This document shows, one piece after another, positions 12,286-25,198 of a DNA stretch of 64,000 nucleotides. Source of the DNA: Silurus meridionalis (Eukaryota; Chordata; Actinopteri; Siluriformes; Siluridae); assembly GCF_014805685.1 (NCBI RefSeq), contig NC_060885.1:28921132-28985131 (forward strand). The letters are read 5' to 3'. A program made the position numbers and the translations under genes. Within the stretch, counting starts at the first letter, position 1; each line of letters starts with the position of its first letter. The notes below the pieces were generated by a model that saw nothing but the letters and a program-made list of their open reading frames with translations, was not told the DNA's origin and searched no databases.

Positions 12286-15200
12286 GTGCTCTGTTTTGTG
12301 CTGCAGTTTCCGATAAATCTCCGGTATCGTCGGTGTGTTTAGAGGGGATTCCAAACATGGTCACGTGACCCCCCTCCCCCCAAAAAAGTGTTAGGACTTC
12401 GCACCGCTTCCAATTTGAACACGTGTCCCATGTTCGGAATCCCCTCACCCCCAAAAAGCAAAAACATATACATGTAAATAGTTACGTTTTGCAAAACCTT
12501 TGTTAAAGGCGCATGTGGGCGGCGGGTGTTAAATCCAATGCACACTTTTTGGGGGTTAAAATAGCGACATTCAGCAACACAATGTGTGTTCCAGGGAATA
12601 ACTTAAAAAAAAAAAAATTCAGCAAATGGGCAGTTCTTTTGGAAAAAGGAAAAAAAAAAAACTGATCATGCTTAAAAAGTAGCAACAAAAAATTTGTCAT
12701 GAAATTTAGTTTAACATTAGGATGCGCTACAGTGTAGTTGCGTGGTGGGAGGAGCACGGTGATGACATCACAACATGTATTACCATATTGCATGACATAA
12801 CTGCCAGAGCCTTTGTAAATTATTTGCTGTACATATTTACCTGCACTTGTCAATTTGCCCAATGGTACTAATTGCACTTTGGCAACTTGGTTTTCAGTGG
12901 TGACTTTGCGACATGATTGTGGTATTAAGAGGTGGAATAAGTCTGCGATTATAGAAACCATCAATACTATACAAAAATGCAATTTAACACATGGCATTAG
13001 AGAGAGGTATTTTGCATTTGGAGGGTGAATACCATTTTGGACAAAAACATTAAAAATGCAGTGTCAATTTGCACCGCTCCTCAGAGGCTGTAAGCCAGTG
13101 GTACCGCTCGTATTCACTGGTCTGGAACAAACCCTTTCCCGGGCTGAGACAAGCTAGCTAGCGTCGGGTTAGTCGACCACTCATGATGTCTAGGTTTTCT
13201 GGAAAATTGTACAACTCTGATGTATTAATGTGTGCAGATCGTTAGATGCGTTTTGCCAGTCGAACTTGGCTGTAACAGTTTCCCTCTAACCGACCAATCA
13301 GAGGATGGAAAAATGCTGATGCTAAATCTGATTAAAGAAACAGACCCATTGCTAATATAATTTAAAAAGGTACAATCTACTGATTGACATGGCAGCACAG
13401 ATTTTTTTTTTGTCCAATTTAATCCGCCCAGTGCCTTTACAGATTTCAGCCCAACATCCACATACTGGAAGCAGTGCATCCAAGAGAAACTCTACGAAAT
13501 GAGACTTCTGTCATAGTAATTCCCTATATAATAATTTAATAAAAACCTTTAAGACTGTGCTTTTAATAAGTAAAAACTGTTTATAATAGTGACGCCATAG
13601 TTAGCCAAGCTAGCCAGCCTAAAAGATACCAGCAGGAAACCTGTAATGCAGAGAAAAGCTGGATTTATAACGTGGAAGCGCAGCATCAGGTTCTCGAGCT
13701 CGTCAGGATGACTCAGCATTTTGGTTTCCACATTTACAGCCTCGTCATTGATGCTCTCTAGTGTTTCATCTCGGTTTAATTAGTCACCCAGGGAACGACG
13801 GAGAACAACGAATGTCACAGAGATCTGAACTGAAATAACGCAACATCCTCACATTATGTAACGTTGCGATTTATAGAACGTACATTTCCAACGCTTAACC
13901 CTCATTGGATACGCACTGCTTTCATGGGACACTAACAAGAGACTCTAGCTTTACCGTCGCAGATGAGGCGTCTGCAAGTCGTTCTATACCGCATAGGCTA
14001 GAAATCTTCAGGGGATTTGTGTCAACTTTAGTTCACCTGCCCACCAGTGTGGAGGTTGTGTTGCAGTCATGCACTACTGTGTACAGAAGCAAGATGTCTA
14101 CGACAGTACAGGGAACCAGCCCAGTCATGTCTTTTGTGAAATTAGTTTGAATGCCAACGGGGGTCACTTTAGTTTGACTGACTACACTGTGTGAAATTTG
14201 ACATTTAAATCTCTCAACTTTGATTGGTCAGTCATTTTTTTTCCTCAAGAACCGATTCGATAAGCTGTCCACTCTGCTAGAGGAAATATTTACATCTGCT
14301 ATAACGGGCATGAACTAATTTGGCAGAAAACCTGCAGTGCAACAATAACTGGACAAAAAGGGAAAAAAAATGATGAGACGTCATTAGATGGATGATTCAG
14401 TCTAGCAAAGTTGCTGATCATTTTACTACAACAGCACAGAGATCGATTTAAGCCATAGATACTATAACCAAGAAGAATTTACACAGTTCATAGAGTTTGG
14501 AGGTTGGCGGGGCATTCTGACATATCCGAGAGGCAAGAGAACAAATATTTGGGTTAATGACTTGAAAGCTAAAGTTACAGTTGCACACCGTCACATCTGA
14601 TGGCCATTAAAATCGACGTCCCCAATTGAGAAAAAAATTCATCTTCCAATACTGTGACACTACCTAGATCAGGTAAAAAGTGCATTCAGTAGGAAAAATA
14701 TTTATACACGAACTAGCTTCCAAACTAGTTACTGGCTTACAGGTTTTCTTCAACCTGTAGGCAAGAAACACTGAATCTGTAGCAATACTAAAGAATGCCT
14801 TGCATGCTCTAAGGTGTGAGACCATGTAGATGTTTTCTTAAATGAGGGGGATGACCAAAAAGCGATCCGGTTGAGCATTGAATTCCTGAGTTCTGCGAGA
14901 AATTTGAGACTGTGAGGCGCTCTGCAGCTAGACGATCGCCCCTAGGCCAAAACTGTTTGCCCAGTTCGCCTGGCCGGACTGGTTATTTCTGTTCGTAAAT
15001 TACAAGCGTCAGATGAGGGTTAAAAGCACAAAATGTGGTCTAAATTGTATCATTTTTTTAAACAGAAAATGTGAACCAACAAATGAACATTTCAAAGTAA
15101 GCGTCGGCTGAGTGACAAGCAGTGATGCGTGGAATAAAAGAAAAGATTGCAAATAACCTTGTCCATGTGTCTATGCACATGTCCTCCCCATTCAGCTCCA

Positions 15201-16719
15201 TGTAAATGACGTGTAAAGCACCTGCGTGATCGCGGCAAGTGCGCTCAGCACTTGTGTTCTGTCCATCCACAGGCTTTGAGCTGGCTGCTTCAGGCCACCA
15301 AGATAAGAAGCAGAGTGAAGGACCTCCGCTCAACATAAGAGGTAGGAGAACTTCAGATCCACCTGTATGCTGTGTGCGCTTCAGATTATGCTGTAGTGGG
15401 CATAGATTCCTGGGGGTAGATGCATCCCTATCATTTAGCATGAATCAAGAAGAATAAAGGGGGTGCTTGGATCCTGTACTAATCCCTAGGGTCCATAATC
15501 TGTAAACAAAACGCAAACAAATAACTAATCTGGGAGGAAAGAGAAAAGAAGAGGTGAGGAAACGGGGGGAAAAAAGGGAAGGCAAGAAAAAGGAAGCTGA
15601 ATACCGAGAATTTAAAAAAAGAAAGCAAAAGAAATGACCAAGAGATGAGCTGAAGAAAAAGAAAGACAGGGAAAAGTAACAAGGATGAGAGGAAAGAAAA
15701 GAAAAGAAAGCAAGAAGTGGTAGGGCAAAAGGAAAAGGGTTGAACCAGAGCAAAACAAAAAAAAAAAAAAAAAAGGAATGCCAAATAATGAAGGAAAGAA
15801 ATGAAATAAGGAGAAAAACAGAAAAGTGTACATTAAGTGGGTAGGGATCCCTTTCACAGCTTTCCCAATTTCAGATTTTATAGGCTCAGAAACACTGAAT
15901 AATGGCAGGGAGAAAAAAACCCTAAAAATCAGATCCCCACTTGTCCTTACTCTTGATTTCCTGCACGTAGGAGTTTTACTGCACGTGCTGAACGATGCTC
16001 TGGGCTCAGTAGTGGTGGTGGTGGCCTCGGCGCTGTTTTACGTACGGCCCCTGCCACCTGATGCCCCCTGTAACTGGCAGTGTTACGTTGACCCGAGTCT
16101 CACCCTGGTCATGGTGGCAATCATCGTGGCCTCCGGTGTTCCTCTGGTGAAAGAAACCAGCAGGATTTTGCTACAGATGAGTCCACCTGACCTGGACGTC
16201 ACCACGATCTGTGAGTATATTGTCGATGCTGCATTACATTTTGTCAGCATGGAATTTTGCTGATGTACCTTCCCCTACCTCTGCCTCTCCCTTTCAGTGG
16301 AGGACGTTTGCCAGCTACCCGGAGTCCTCGGCATTCACGAAGTGCACGTGTGGGAACTGGCCAAAGATCGCAATGTGGCCTCCTTGCACGTCAAAGTGAC
16401 CTCCGACCTGGAGAGCTCCAAAAGCGAAATCCGGCGCCTCCATAAGCAGATCAGAGAGGTGTTCCATCGCCTGGGAGTCCACAGCGTCACGCTTCAGATG
16501 GAGTTCGTGGACGAGGAGATGGAGAACAGCCACTGCGTCGCTCCGTGCATCTCCTACGACTGCCTTAAGGATTCGTGCTGTCCTACCGATCGCAAAACTC
16601 ACAACCATACCGACCTTCATAAAGTGAACGTCTCACGTTTTTGCAGAGAAATACCCACAGACTCGCCACGGGGGCGGAGAGAGGACGTAGAAAACCGCTT
16701 GGAGAGCACGCCGTTTTAA
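11781..16719 (+). CDS. slc30a10: Cation-efflux transporter SLC30A10 (ZnT10), three coding exons
   Basis: Joined exons 11781-12285, 15971-16210 and 16298-16719 give 1167 nt, 388 residues plus TAA. Both introns are GT-AG and phase 1. The family exports Mn2+ (and Zn2+) from the cytosol at the plasma membrane. Seen: six hydrophobic spans at about residues 9-31, 33-58, 75-100, 112-134, 170-193 and 210-232. TM2 carries SDSFNMLSD with D40, N43 and D47; the Asn where zinc-selective ZnTs have His is the SLC30A10 hallmark. TM5 carries H173 and D177 (HVLND). A cytosolic C-terminal domain follows (about 249-320, GIHEVHVWEL), then a Cys-rich stretch at 328-343. Human SLC30A10 has 485 residues; here the TM4-TM5 linker is only about 35 residues and not His-rich. 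The start ATG has a good context (gagccatgg) and matches the family N-terminus MGRYSG. SLC30A1 is less likely because it has His in TM2 and a His-rich loop. Confidence 0.93.
12286..15970 (+). other. slc30a10 intron 1 (3.7 kb)
   Basis: AT-rich, with no exon-like ORF and no recognised transposase. The last 440 bases before exon 2 are dominated by a homopurine-rich tract. A small additional exon cannot be excluded, because the coded linker is shorter than in mammals. Confidence 0.8.
15528..15836 (+). repeat. Purine-rich low-complexity tract
   Basis: About 300 nt that are almost all A and G, including a run of 18 A, lying 135 nt before the exon 2 acceptor of slc30a10. The minus-strand reading frames here are Phe/Ser/Leu-rich artefacts of that composition. 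Confidence 0.9.
15971..16210 (+). CDS. slc30a10: slc30a10 exon 2: TM5-TM6
   Basis: 240 nt, phase 1 at both ends. The acceptor is a pyrimidine-rich tract ending in cacgtag; the donor is ATCT followed by GTGAGTAT. It encodes GVLLHVLNDALGS, the family TM5 motif with the second half of the metal site, then CNWQCYVDPSLT and TM6. Confidence 0.92.
16298..16719 (+). CDS. slc30a10: slc30a10 exon 3: cytosolic C-terminal domain and stop
   Basis: The acceptor is ctctccctttcag. The split codon T|TG gives Leu249. The exon encodes the CTD (LPGVLGIHEVHVWELAKD, later a predicted helix and strand ending HSVTLQMEF), a Cys cluster CVAPCISYDCLKDSCC, and a polar tail ending in STPF. Stop TAA is at 16717-16719. 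Confidence 0.92.
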
Positions 16720-17990
16720 ACCTTCAGGTCTGGATTCTGTAACTAAACTAGAAAACTGTCACGTCTCAAACACAACCATAGAATCCATTCAAGTCTATAC
16801 AGCTGAGGGACTGTGCATTTTTCCTCAGAATGCAATGCAATCATTTGACACTTGAGCTCAAGTGAACTTTGGTTTAGTTAGAAAATAATTTATTATGGTT
16901 CAGTAAACAAAAAAAAAAAGTTTAATCAACACCCGTTTATAATGCAATTATAGATTTTATTATTTAAAAAAAAAAATAATAAAATTTTACTCAGGAAAGT
17001 GTTGCCCGAGCCCTACTGCTAGTCAACCTATAGGCTAGCAGACACCTAGCGACTATGTATATTTAATATATAAAAATAGGCTAGTCGGTATACTGTAGTC
17101 AGGCTTTGCCTGCCTTGATCTGTACATTCATTTTAATCATCATTTTTACATCCTCAAAGAGACGCATTCAAAGTCCTTCTTCCCTGCTCAAGATTTTATA
17201 CAATATCCGTAAATAAAAACCGAGCAAATTCGGCGGAAAAGCTCCAGCTTTACAGTTCACTGTCATTTGTATTTTTGCGCTAAAGCTACCCTCGAACATT
17301 CCAGGTAATTATATAACCTCAGTCAGGCACTGCTAACTAGCTGCTAGCTATGGTTGTGCAAATGTAGAACTAGTGCACGTGCACACTGTTTTGCTGCTTT
17401 TTGGTTAGAGAACGTGCCTAGCATGGCTCTGAGAAACTGCCTGGAATGTTTCAGAAGACATTCAAGGAGTCGAATAGATTTTCAACCCAATTCAGACAGA
17501 AATACTTTCCCTAATTCTCTAAAGAGATTAGGAGCATTACTGCTAACTTGTTACAGGTTTAGCAACCTGAGGAGTCTATATAGCCTCATACTATTAGCCT
17601 GGGTGCAGCTACTGGAGTTGTGAACAGGGAAACCACAAGGTAGCAAGTGAATTGTATATCTACTAATGAAATAATTTGTCAGAATGAAGTCTGTACAGGA
17701 CTTTAACACTACAAGAGTCTGGGATACGAGCCAAAACCTCATTCCGTTAGCTTACTGGGTGAAGATGCTGGATTATTTCAGGTACCTTTACAAACTAGAC
17801 CATTCTGTACTCAAGTGCAAACTACTGTATTTATTAAACTTCCTGTACTGTGACTACGACGTGATCACGTTCTCGTCGACTCTTACGATATTAAATCACA
17901 TGGTGCTGTTTGTTCATAATGAGCACTGAATGAAAAGTCCTGAATTGCAAGAAAAAAAAAAACTAGCAATAAAACCTAAATTCAATCTCA
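16720..17990 (+). other. Probable 3' UTR of slc30a10 with several poly(A) signals
   Basis: Follows the stop codon. AATAAA hexamers occur at 16978-16983, 17212-17217 and 17968-17973, so the 3' UTR could be about 0.3, 0.5 or 1.3 kb. No other gene or repeat is recognised in this stretch. Confidence 0.5.
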
Positions 17991-20235
17991 TTACTTTGGC
18001 TATTTATTTAACACCATGTAGCAACGAGCAGAATAATTTGACTAATACAGAATAAAGATAGTAATGCTAATATTCCAAAGTACTCAAATTATTTTTTTGA
18101 AAAAAATAAGGTGAACAAAAAAGGATGGAAAGGGAATTGAAAGAATAAAGAAAAGGAAACCAATGTGAAAATTGAAAATAAATGAAAACTAGCAAGAAAT
18201 ATGATTAAAGAGAGGGAGAAGAGTAAAGACTGGGGAAAAATAGGTTAAAGAAACACTAGCTGATGGATAAAGGAGAAAAAGAAATTGAAAGGATGACAAC
18301 GAGCAACAAATGAAAGTTAAAGAAAGCAAAGAAAATCTTTTTGATTGAGATCGAATTTTAGTCAGAAAGTTATGTTAGCATATGGAATAGATGTTAATTC
18401 AAAAAATATCGTACTGAGGGAGGGTGTGGTATTAAACAATAATTTATGGATTATATAAAACTTCAATTAAGCTATAAAGTGCAGGGGGAATTAATTCATT
18501 CATCTCATTATTTTAAGTAGAACACCATCATTTTCATGCAATATTCAGACTACATTTGGCCTGGTTACAAACCTTATGATGGTAAATATCAAGTCAAATT
18601 AATGACCAACAAGATGGTGGAAAAAGAATGAACTATGAATTCAACATGGAGTCAGGTCTGCAATTCAGGGCTTCTGGAGTCGTACATGGCCTCGGATTAT
18701 AATTTTCCAAAAATTCAGTTGTTTTCTTGAGTTTTTGCTGTATGTTTTTACCTCATTATAGAGGGAAAAAACTTTTACCTCACATATAACAGGATATGTG
18801 CCTTAATTTGGTGGTATTGCTATTATGAAGGAAAAAATCATTGTAAAATTGTAAATTGTGTCATTATTATTGATCAACATGGCATTGTGTTTGAGAGTTC
18901 ACGTTTGCACATTATGATATCAGAATGTAATGTAAATACTGTATCAATGTGTACTTTGTTTAGCAAGGAAAGAAAATCACTAACAAAAATAGGTAACAAG
19001 CTTCAATCAAATCCGACTTGCCGGTATGTAGCAGATCCTGCCTTATGTCACTGCTTTCCAGACATTGCTGAAACAATCACTGCCATGGAAAATTAACATG
19101 GAAAACAAGTGGTAATTAAAATTGTATTGACGTAACTGAAGGAAACAACAACAACAGAAATGTAATAGCTGACTTTGGAGCTCTATTTCTGCTCCAGTGT
19201 TCATTCAGGCTAAAAGCTAAAAAAGAGAAAAACATTGATATTAAGATGAATAGATCACATTTACCCCCCCAATAAAAAAAAAAAAAAAAAAAGGCAATAG
19301 TACTCCAAAATAAAAAAAAAAAAAAACAAATTCAAAATATTCCAAAAACAAGTTACATGGTGAAGCACGTATGACTTACTCATTACATCAATGTTGAAAT
19401 CACAAATGTATAATCCACTATCTTATCATTAAATTGGATTACGTGCCACGTCCATTGTACAAATCATTGTGTGAGTTGCTCCTACATGACTGTGGTTTAA
19501 ATTTGTTTAATCTCTGGCCCACATTTCCAGGAACGCAAGTGAATCCGTGTTAACAATTGCGCCCGTTTTAAATGAGCAATGTCTGGTAAGCAGCCGAATC
19601 TAGTGTCTTAAATGTGACTGCTTTTTTTTTTTTATATTATATATATATATATATATATATTCTATAGAACATTTGCAATGTAGGTTTTTGTTTCCATAAA
19701 ATCAAAATTAAATTTGAGATATTGTTGCGTCCATGTTTTTTCCCCCCACAGAAACAAAACACCCAAAGTTGCCAACTTGAAAGTGTAACAAAAAAGCTCA
19801 AGAACTGTTAAATACCTTTAGAGTACACAGAATTTGCGGCGCATTTGTACAGGCGCATCATGAATTTGCGGTTCCCGCCCAGATTTTTTATTTCGGTTCA
19901 TCCCTTGGTGTGAGGGTTACAAATGCAAATGTATGGTCCCCCAAAAAAGGCTTCGTGTTTTAACATTGTTCAAACACTAAGCCTTTAAGGCTACTCTTTT
20001 GGGTGAACGTAAACACTGTGCTTAACAGATGGACATTAAAAACTTTCATTTATTCTAGAAGTTGAGTCCAAATGTCCCACAAAACCAAGAACAGTTAATA
20101 TTTTACTAATTATGTGTCCAACAGTTGGAGGGGCTGGGGGGTTGGTGTTTCCTTCGAAGAAAATGTCCACTCTGAAGCCATTTTTCATAAATACGATACA
20201 AACCAGAGCAACATATTCAGAGATCGCAGACAGTC
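17991..20235. other. Non-coding intergenic DNA
   Basis: AT-rich. Contains a purine-rich stretch at 18110-18340, poly(A) runs at 19275-19325 and a TA run at 19636-19661. No gene recognised. Confidence 0.6.
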
Positions 20236-20237
20236 AT

Positions 20238-20426
20238 TCAACAGGGGGTGTCCAATCTTTTCCCCACAACGGGCCAGAGTGGGTGCAGGTTTTTATTCCA
20301 ACCAGGCCACACCAGATTCAGTTTAGATCATTTTTCAATGGACTATCAGTTGTGGCTTTTGAGTGGAAAGAAAACCTGCACCTACAGAGACCCTTTGATG
20401 GAAAGTTTGGACACCTCTGCTCTAGT
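20238..20426. mobile_element. Short palindromic MITE
   Basis: Left arm starts gggtgtccaatcttttcccc and contains gggtgcaggtttttattcca. The right arm in complement starts ctagagcagaggtgtccaaa and contains taggtgcaggttttctttcc. Long inverted arms with no coding sequence are characteristic of a widespread fish MITE. Confidence 0.7.
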
Positions 20427-20429
20427 AAG

Positions 20430-23285
20430 TGAAAACTTGTGTGGGACTCGTATTTTCTGTTCTAGTTGCTATTGAAAAAGCACAGGTCATCCATATGATC
20501 CTCTCGAAGGGAAGCCACATCAGAAGCCACCAATTGATTATGCGCTCATGGTTGACCATTTCCTTTGCATCCAAGCTCTTCAAAACCCCACAAAACCAAA
20601 GGCAAGTACTTTTTTTTTTTTTTTTTTTTTACATTTTGAGCAAAAAAATAGGTTTAAAGCAGTTATTTCATCACAAACAAATGAACACCGTATACATGAA
20701 CCCTCACATTCAAGTCTTTTGGAAGTTTCTATTTTTCTTCATGAATTTCTGTACGAGTTTGCATTCATTTGCACGAGCACTTGCATCAAGAAGAATGATT
20801 GAGAGTTTATTCAATATTTTAAAGAGGAAATCAATTCAAGAGAAATGCAATCATGTTTAAACTGCTTGTTGTTACACAAAACTCGAAATGTAGCCTTTCT
20901 GAAAACTTTCCAGGGTCAGAAACAGACAGCTTTACCCAGGCCTGTTAAAAAACACTTACACTGGAGACGCCAAAGTGACAATGTATTAATTAAACGTAAC
21001 TGGTCATTTTAATTACAGCCAAAAGAACCAGAGTCACTAAGCTAGAAAATTAAACACACTGACCAATCAGAACCAAGAAATCAACAGCGCTGTGGTATGG
21101 ACACAATTTTAATTTGCAAATAGAAATATGACCATGTTCCATTCTATGAATCGAATCAGACATTTGCAATATGACTGAAGAGACTGCAATTAGTACCAAT
21201 TATAAATGGTGGCGTGAGGGATAAAGAATTAAGTCTCAAATCTCTCGCTCTCTACTTAAATATAAAAAAAATAATAAAAAAACACCAAGAACCAAAGATA
21301 GTAAAAGTTACTTACAATTACTTCGGTTTTGTCCACTTGTTCATTTCTTTCCAACTTGATTAATTTGTTCGTGAAAAGAGTCTTCAGTGTCAGATCTGCA
21401 ACACTAAGTTTTGCACAACAGATGTTTTCTTTTGTGGCTTCTTGGTTACATGAAAAGATGGAATTAAGTTCAACTCAACCAAAAAAAAAAAAAAACCAGG
21501 AGGGCTGTAAGGGAAGAGACATCAGGAAAGGTTTATATCTGCAATAACTTACAGCAGAAACATGTCTTGTGGCTTGTCTCTAAAGAAAAGAAAAAAAGAA
21601 GGTAATCAGTAAGTGAAAATATTTTTTGAATTCTTTACCTAGTGTGTTGTATCTCAAAGATGAAGTGGTAATGCACTGAAAGCATGTGAAAGCCAGAAGG
21701 GTCCTCCCTGCTTGTGGGTGGGAACAAGAAAAAAAAAATTGATTACAGATAATCAAACTATCAGCTGTTAACAGTCATCAAACCACAGTAGAAATAATTA
21801 AAATTGGTGTCCAGTAAATACCAACTTTTTCTTTTTAAGTATTAGTTTCTCAGTTGCTTCAAAATTCTCAAAACTACTTGTTAAAATGTCACATGGAAAA
21901 AATCTTTTGCTGTGATACATTCATTTAATTGCTCGTATACAGTTTTCTACATTTGTTTTTCATGCTAATCAAAATAAATTACACTAACATTGACAATTTT
22001 AACAAAAGGACGACTTCTAATGGCAAAGATGTCCAATGACCAATACTTCAGAGATAAACAAAGGATTTTGGAGGTTTGTGGTTTCCTCCATAATGTGGTG
22101 CTGTTTGTACTAATTGTTTAACTAACTGCTTGGTAGACATTATTGGATAAATGCTTCAAAGCAACTTGAAACTAAATAAGTCTCGGTCCTTAATGGTTAC
22201 AGAACCCACCATGCCATCAATATAAAGAAACCAAATCCCAATAAAAGACCCAAAGTGACCATTAAAGCCATTCCCAATAAATCCTTTACAGCCCCTGTAA
22301 GGGCTGTTCTATAAAACCAAATTCAAACACTAACAAAGCAACAAACCACACTTACTAAACTAAAGGTCCAGATTGTAAAAATTTCAGCAACTCAGCAAAA
22401 TTTTTCTAAAACATCCCATCGAAAGAGAGAGTTTGTATATTTAAAGACTACAAGATTGCACACTTCTAGAAAGAAACAGCTGAAATTTAGCAATATTGTA
22501 GTAAAAAATTACCTCAGAACAGCATGTATAATTGGTTGGTTTTACAAGATCATTCAATATATTCATTAAATGTGCCTGTATTTATAATGTTTTCACTTAA
22601 TTGGGCTTCATGTTGCTATTGGGGTCTTCAACTAGTTGTGAACTATTTTCCCACCTTGAATCCACACTGGATGTGACTTTGAGGCTCCTAATTCCTGGGA
22701 ATAGACACATTTTTAACAGTTTCAACCATAAATCACAGTGTATAAATTAATGAAAATAATACTTCTGAACTTTGGGGAAGAAATTATAGCTAACCAGTGT
22801 TTAAAAATGAAGGAGACAGACGCCACGCCGAGGTGGCTCAGGTCCACTGATGACTTGCCATTACTCAGTTCAGCTGTTCCTCATTACACACTTCACCTTC
22901 TCAGATTCCTGAGCAGATCTCAATCTCACTTTTTTACACAGTTCACATTCCTCTTCTGGGCAATGCTAAAGTTTTTTGTCTCCTCTAACACATGCGAGTT
23001 CACTAATCAGCTCATAACTACTGTGTACTGTGTGTAGTTCCCACAGCTGTTTCTTCAGCTAACTTTTTCTTCAAACCAAAATGAAGGCATGTGCCAGGGT
23101 TTAGTTCACAAAATAGGATTAGACTTTACACCAAGAACTTACTTTGTTTGGGAAAATCAACCTTGATCCATTTCCCCTTCTCTCCCAGAGTGTATAGTAT
23201 AAACAGCATGTTACACACTCCACAATGTATAGTGTACGTGTTTAGTAAGAGGTGTAAAGGTCAGTGAAAAGTAAAGGACGGGGGG
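20430..23285. other. Non-coding intergenic DNA
   Basis: AT-rich, with poly(T) near 20610 and poly(A) at 21480. No gene or recognised element. Open frames here lack any family signature. Confidence 0.55.
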
Positions 23286-23296
23286 AAAAAACACAC

Positions 23297-23300
23297 GTGC

Positions 23301-23338
<38 letters not shown>

Positions 23339-23370
23339 AGATCTAAGACTTTCTGATTATTTACTTATAC

Positions 23371-23462
<92 letters not shown>

Positions 23463-23474
23463 TTTGCATTGTAT

Positions 23475-23564
<90 letters not shown>

Positions 23565-23565
23565 T
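23297..23565. repeat. Compound CA / TA / TA / CA microsatellite
   Basis: CA run at about 23299-23335, TA run 23373-23453, an interruption, TA run about 23477-23538, then CA run 23539-23563. It abuts the Tc1 remnant that follows. Confidence 0.95.
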
Positions 23566-23985
23566 ATGTCTGAAGACTAATCCAAAACAAGTCAATATTT
23601 GGGGTGAGAACGTCAAGTTTTCCAGGTACACTTACAGTTTTTAAAGAAACTTTTAAGGTAGGTTCTTCCAAAATCTTGGAGAAAAAACCTCAGATCTTCT
23701 ATAGATGTAGTCTACAGAACTAGTTTCTTTTTGTAATCCCAGACAGACTTGTTGATGTTGAGCTCAGGGCTCTGTGGGAGCTATTACTTTCCAGACTCTT
23801 TATTCTTCTCTATACTGAAGATATTGTAGTTCTTAATGACTTTGACTGGATGTTTGGGGTCATTGTTCTGCTACAGAATTAATTTAAGGCCAATCAGACA
23901 CCTCCCTAATGTTATTGCATGATGGATGCCTGTATTTCTCAGCATTGAGGACACCTTTGATCCTGGTCAAATCCCCCCACTATTT
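23566..23985 (-). pseudogene. Tc1-like transposase remnant
   Basis: The - strand encodes, with frameshifts, the central and C-terminal part of a Tc1-family transposase: motif traces VLNAEKY, an NDPKH-like aspartate region, KVIKNY, and a damaged SPDLN region. The DDE catalytic region is broken by stops and indels. It is the same subfamily as the fragment at 48.3 kb. Confidence 0.7.
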
Positions 23986-24436
23986 ATAGAAATAGAAAAT
24001 ATAGAAAATAGAAATAATCGAAAATTAGAAATAAATGCTGAAATGAAAATGAAAGAGCAAAAGAAAAGTGTGGCGCTGATGAGATTTCATGGGTAAAAGC
24101 AGTTTCTTTCTCCGGACAGCAGATGGCAGCAAAAGACATCAAAAGGAATTGCACATACTGGTGACTGTGGTGTTCATCAGACAGTAGATGAAATGTCCCT
24201 GGATGCCACACATCCCAAAATGTATTCGTATCTCTGCTGAGATTGAAATTCTGATTTTATTCATTCTCTTAAACAGCATGTACAATACCGACATGTAACC
24301 TATCATCGTTGATACAGTAAGCCAACTGTCATGTAAGCAGACAATTGTATAGGGTTATTGGGAGAAGTCTCCAGTATCACTGCAATGCAATATAATATAA
24401 TACGATGTAATAAGATATATGATATGATATAACATA

Positions 24437-24597
24437 AAGATCAGGCATAACATTATGGCCATCTGCCTAATATTGTGTCCTGACCTGTCAAGCATTAACA
24501 GCATTACCTTTTTCAGCAAATTGAGCTACAGTAGCTAATCGGTTGGACCAGACCACATGGGCCAGCCTTTGCTCCCCACGTGCATCAATGAGACTCG
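24437..24597. mobile_element. MITE family B, left half
   Basis: Starts gatcaggcataacattatgg and continues cctaatattgtgt and cagcaaattgagctacagta, as in the complete copy at 29.64 kb. The right end is replaced by a Tc1 fragment. Confidence 0.65.
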
Positions 24598-25110
24598 GCC
24601 GAAGACAACCTTACCAAGAGCATGAATTATAAATGGTGTCCAGCCTGTGTGGCAATGTCCTGGTGAGGAGTACCAAGAAAACTGTGCCTACAGTCAAGCA
24701 TGGTGGTGGTAGCATCATGGTCTGGGGCTGCTGGTACTAGGGAGCTGTGGTTCATGTACAATGTACTGTGACATTTTAAGGCAGAACATGATGTCCTTAC
24801 TTTAGAAAATGAGCCAGATCACAGTTTTCCAACATGTAAACCACCCCAAACACACCGTCTAGATGATAACTACCTTGCTAAGGAAAACTGAAGGTGATGG
24901 AATGGCCAAGTATGTCTCCAGACCTGAACCCTATCTGTGGGGCATCCTCAAGCAGAAGGTGGAGAAGCGCCATGTGTCTAACATCCAGCAGCTCTGTGAT
25001 GTCATTATGGAGGAGTGGAAGAGGATCCCAGCAACAAACTGTGCAGCTCTGGTGAAGTCCATGCCCAGGATGATTAAGCTGCACTAGATAAAAATCGTGC
25101 TCATACAAAA
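24598..25110 (+). pseudogene. Tc1-like transposase remnant
   Basis: Reading + with frame changes: the glycine-rich HGGGSIMVWG motif near 24700, then from 24899 a C-terminal block with WGILKQKVEKRHVSNIQQL and EEWKRIPATNCAALVKSMP. Stops and deletions remove catalytic residues. It is inactive. Confidence 0.85.
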
Positions 25111-25198
25111 TATTGACACTTTGGACACACTGGCATGTTCACTTAAGGTGTCCATCTGTCCATCCGTCCTTCTATCCATCCATCTAAATTTTATAGTA

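Noticed and set aside
11867..12454. 195-codon - strand frame and other frames over slc30a10 exon 1
   Set aside because: Antisense or shifted shadows of the transporter exon, caused by high GC.
15445..15857. Phe/Ser/Leu-rich - strand frames of about 100 codons
   Set aside because: Complement of the purine-rich tract in slc30a10 intron 1.
20429..20860. 143-codon open frame
   Set aside because: Includes a poly(T)-encoded poly-Phe run and overlaps no recognised domain; chance frame next to a MITE.
22290..22310. Short palindrome acagccc/gggctgt as a terminator or riboregulator
   Set aside because: A single 7-bp stem in AT-rich eukaryotic intergenic DNA; expected by chance.
23357..23671. Tyr-Ile and Val-Cys repeat proteins
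   Set aside because: Translations of TA and CA microsatellites, not genes. The same applies at 25.8, 40.4, 43.4, 44.6, 44.9, 46.6 and 61.7 kb.
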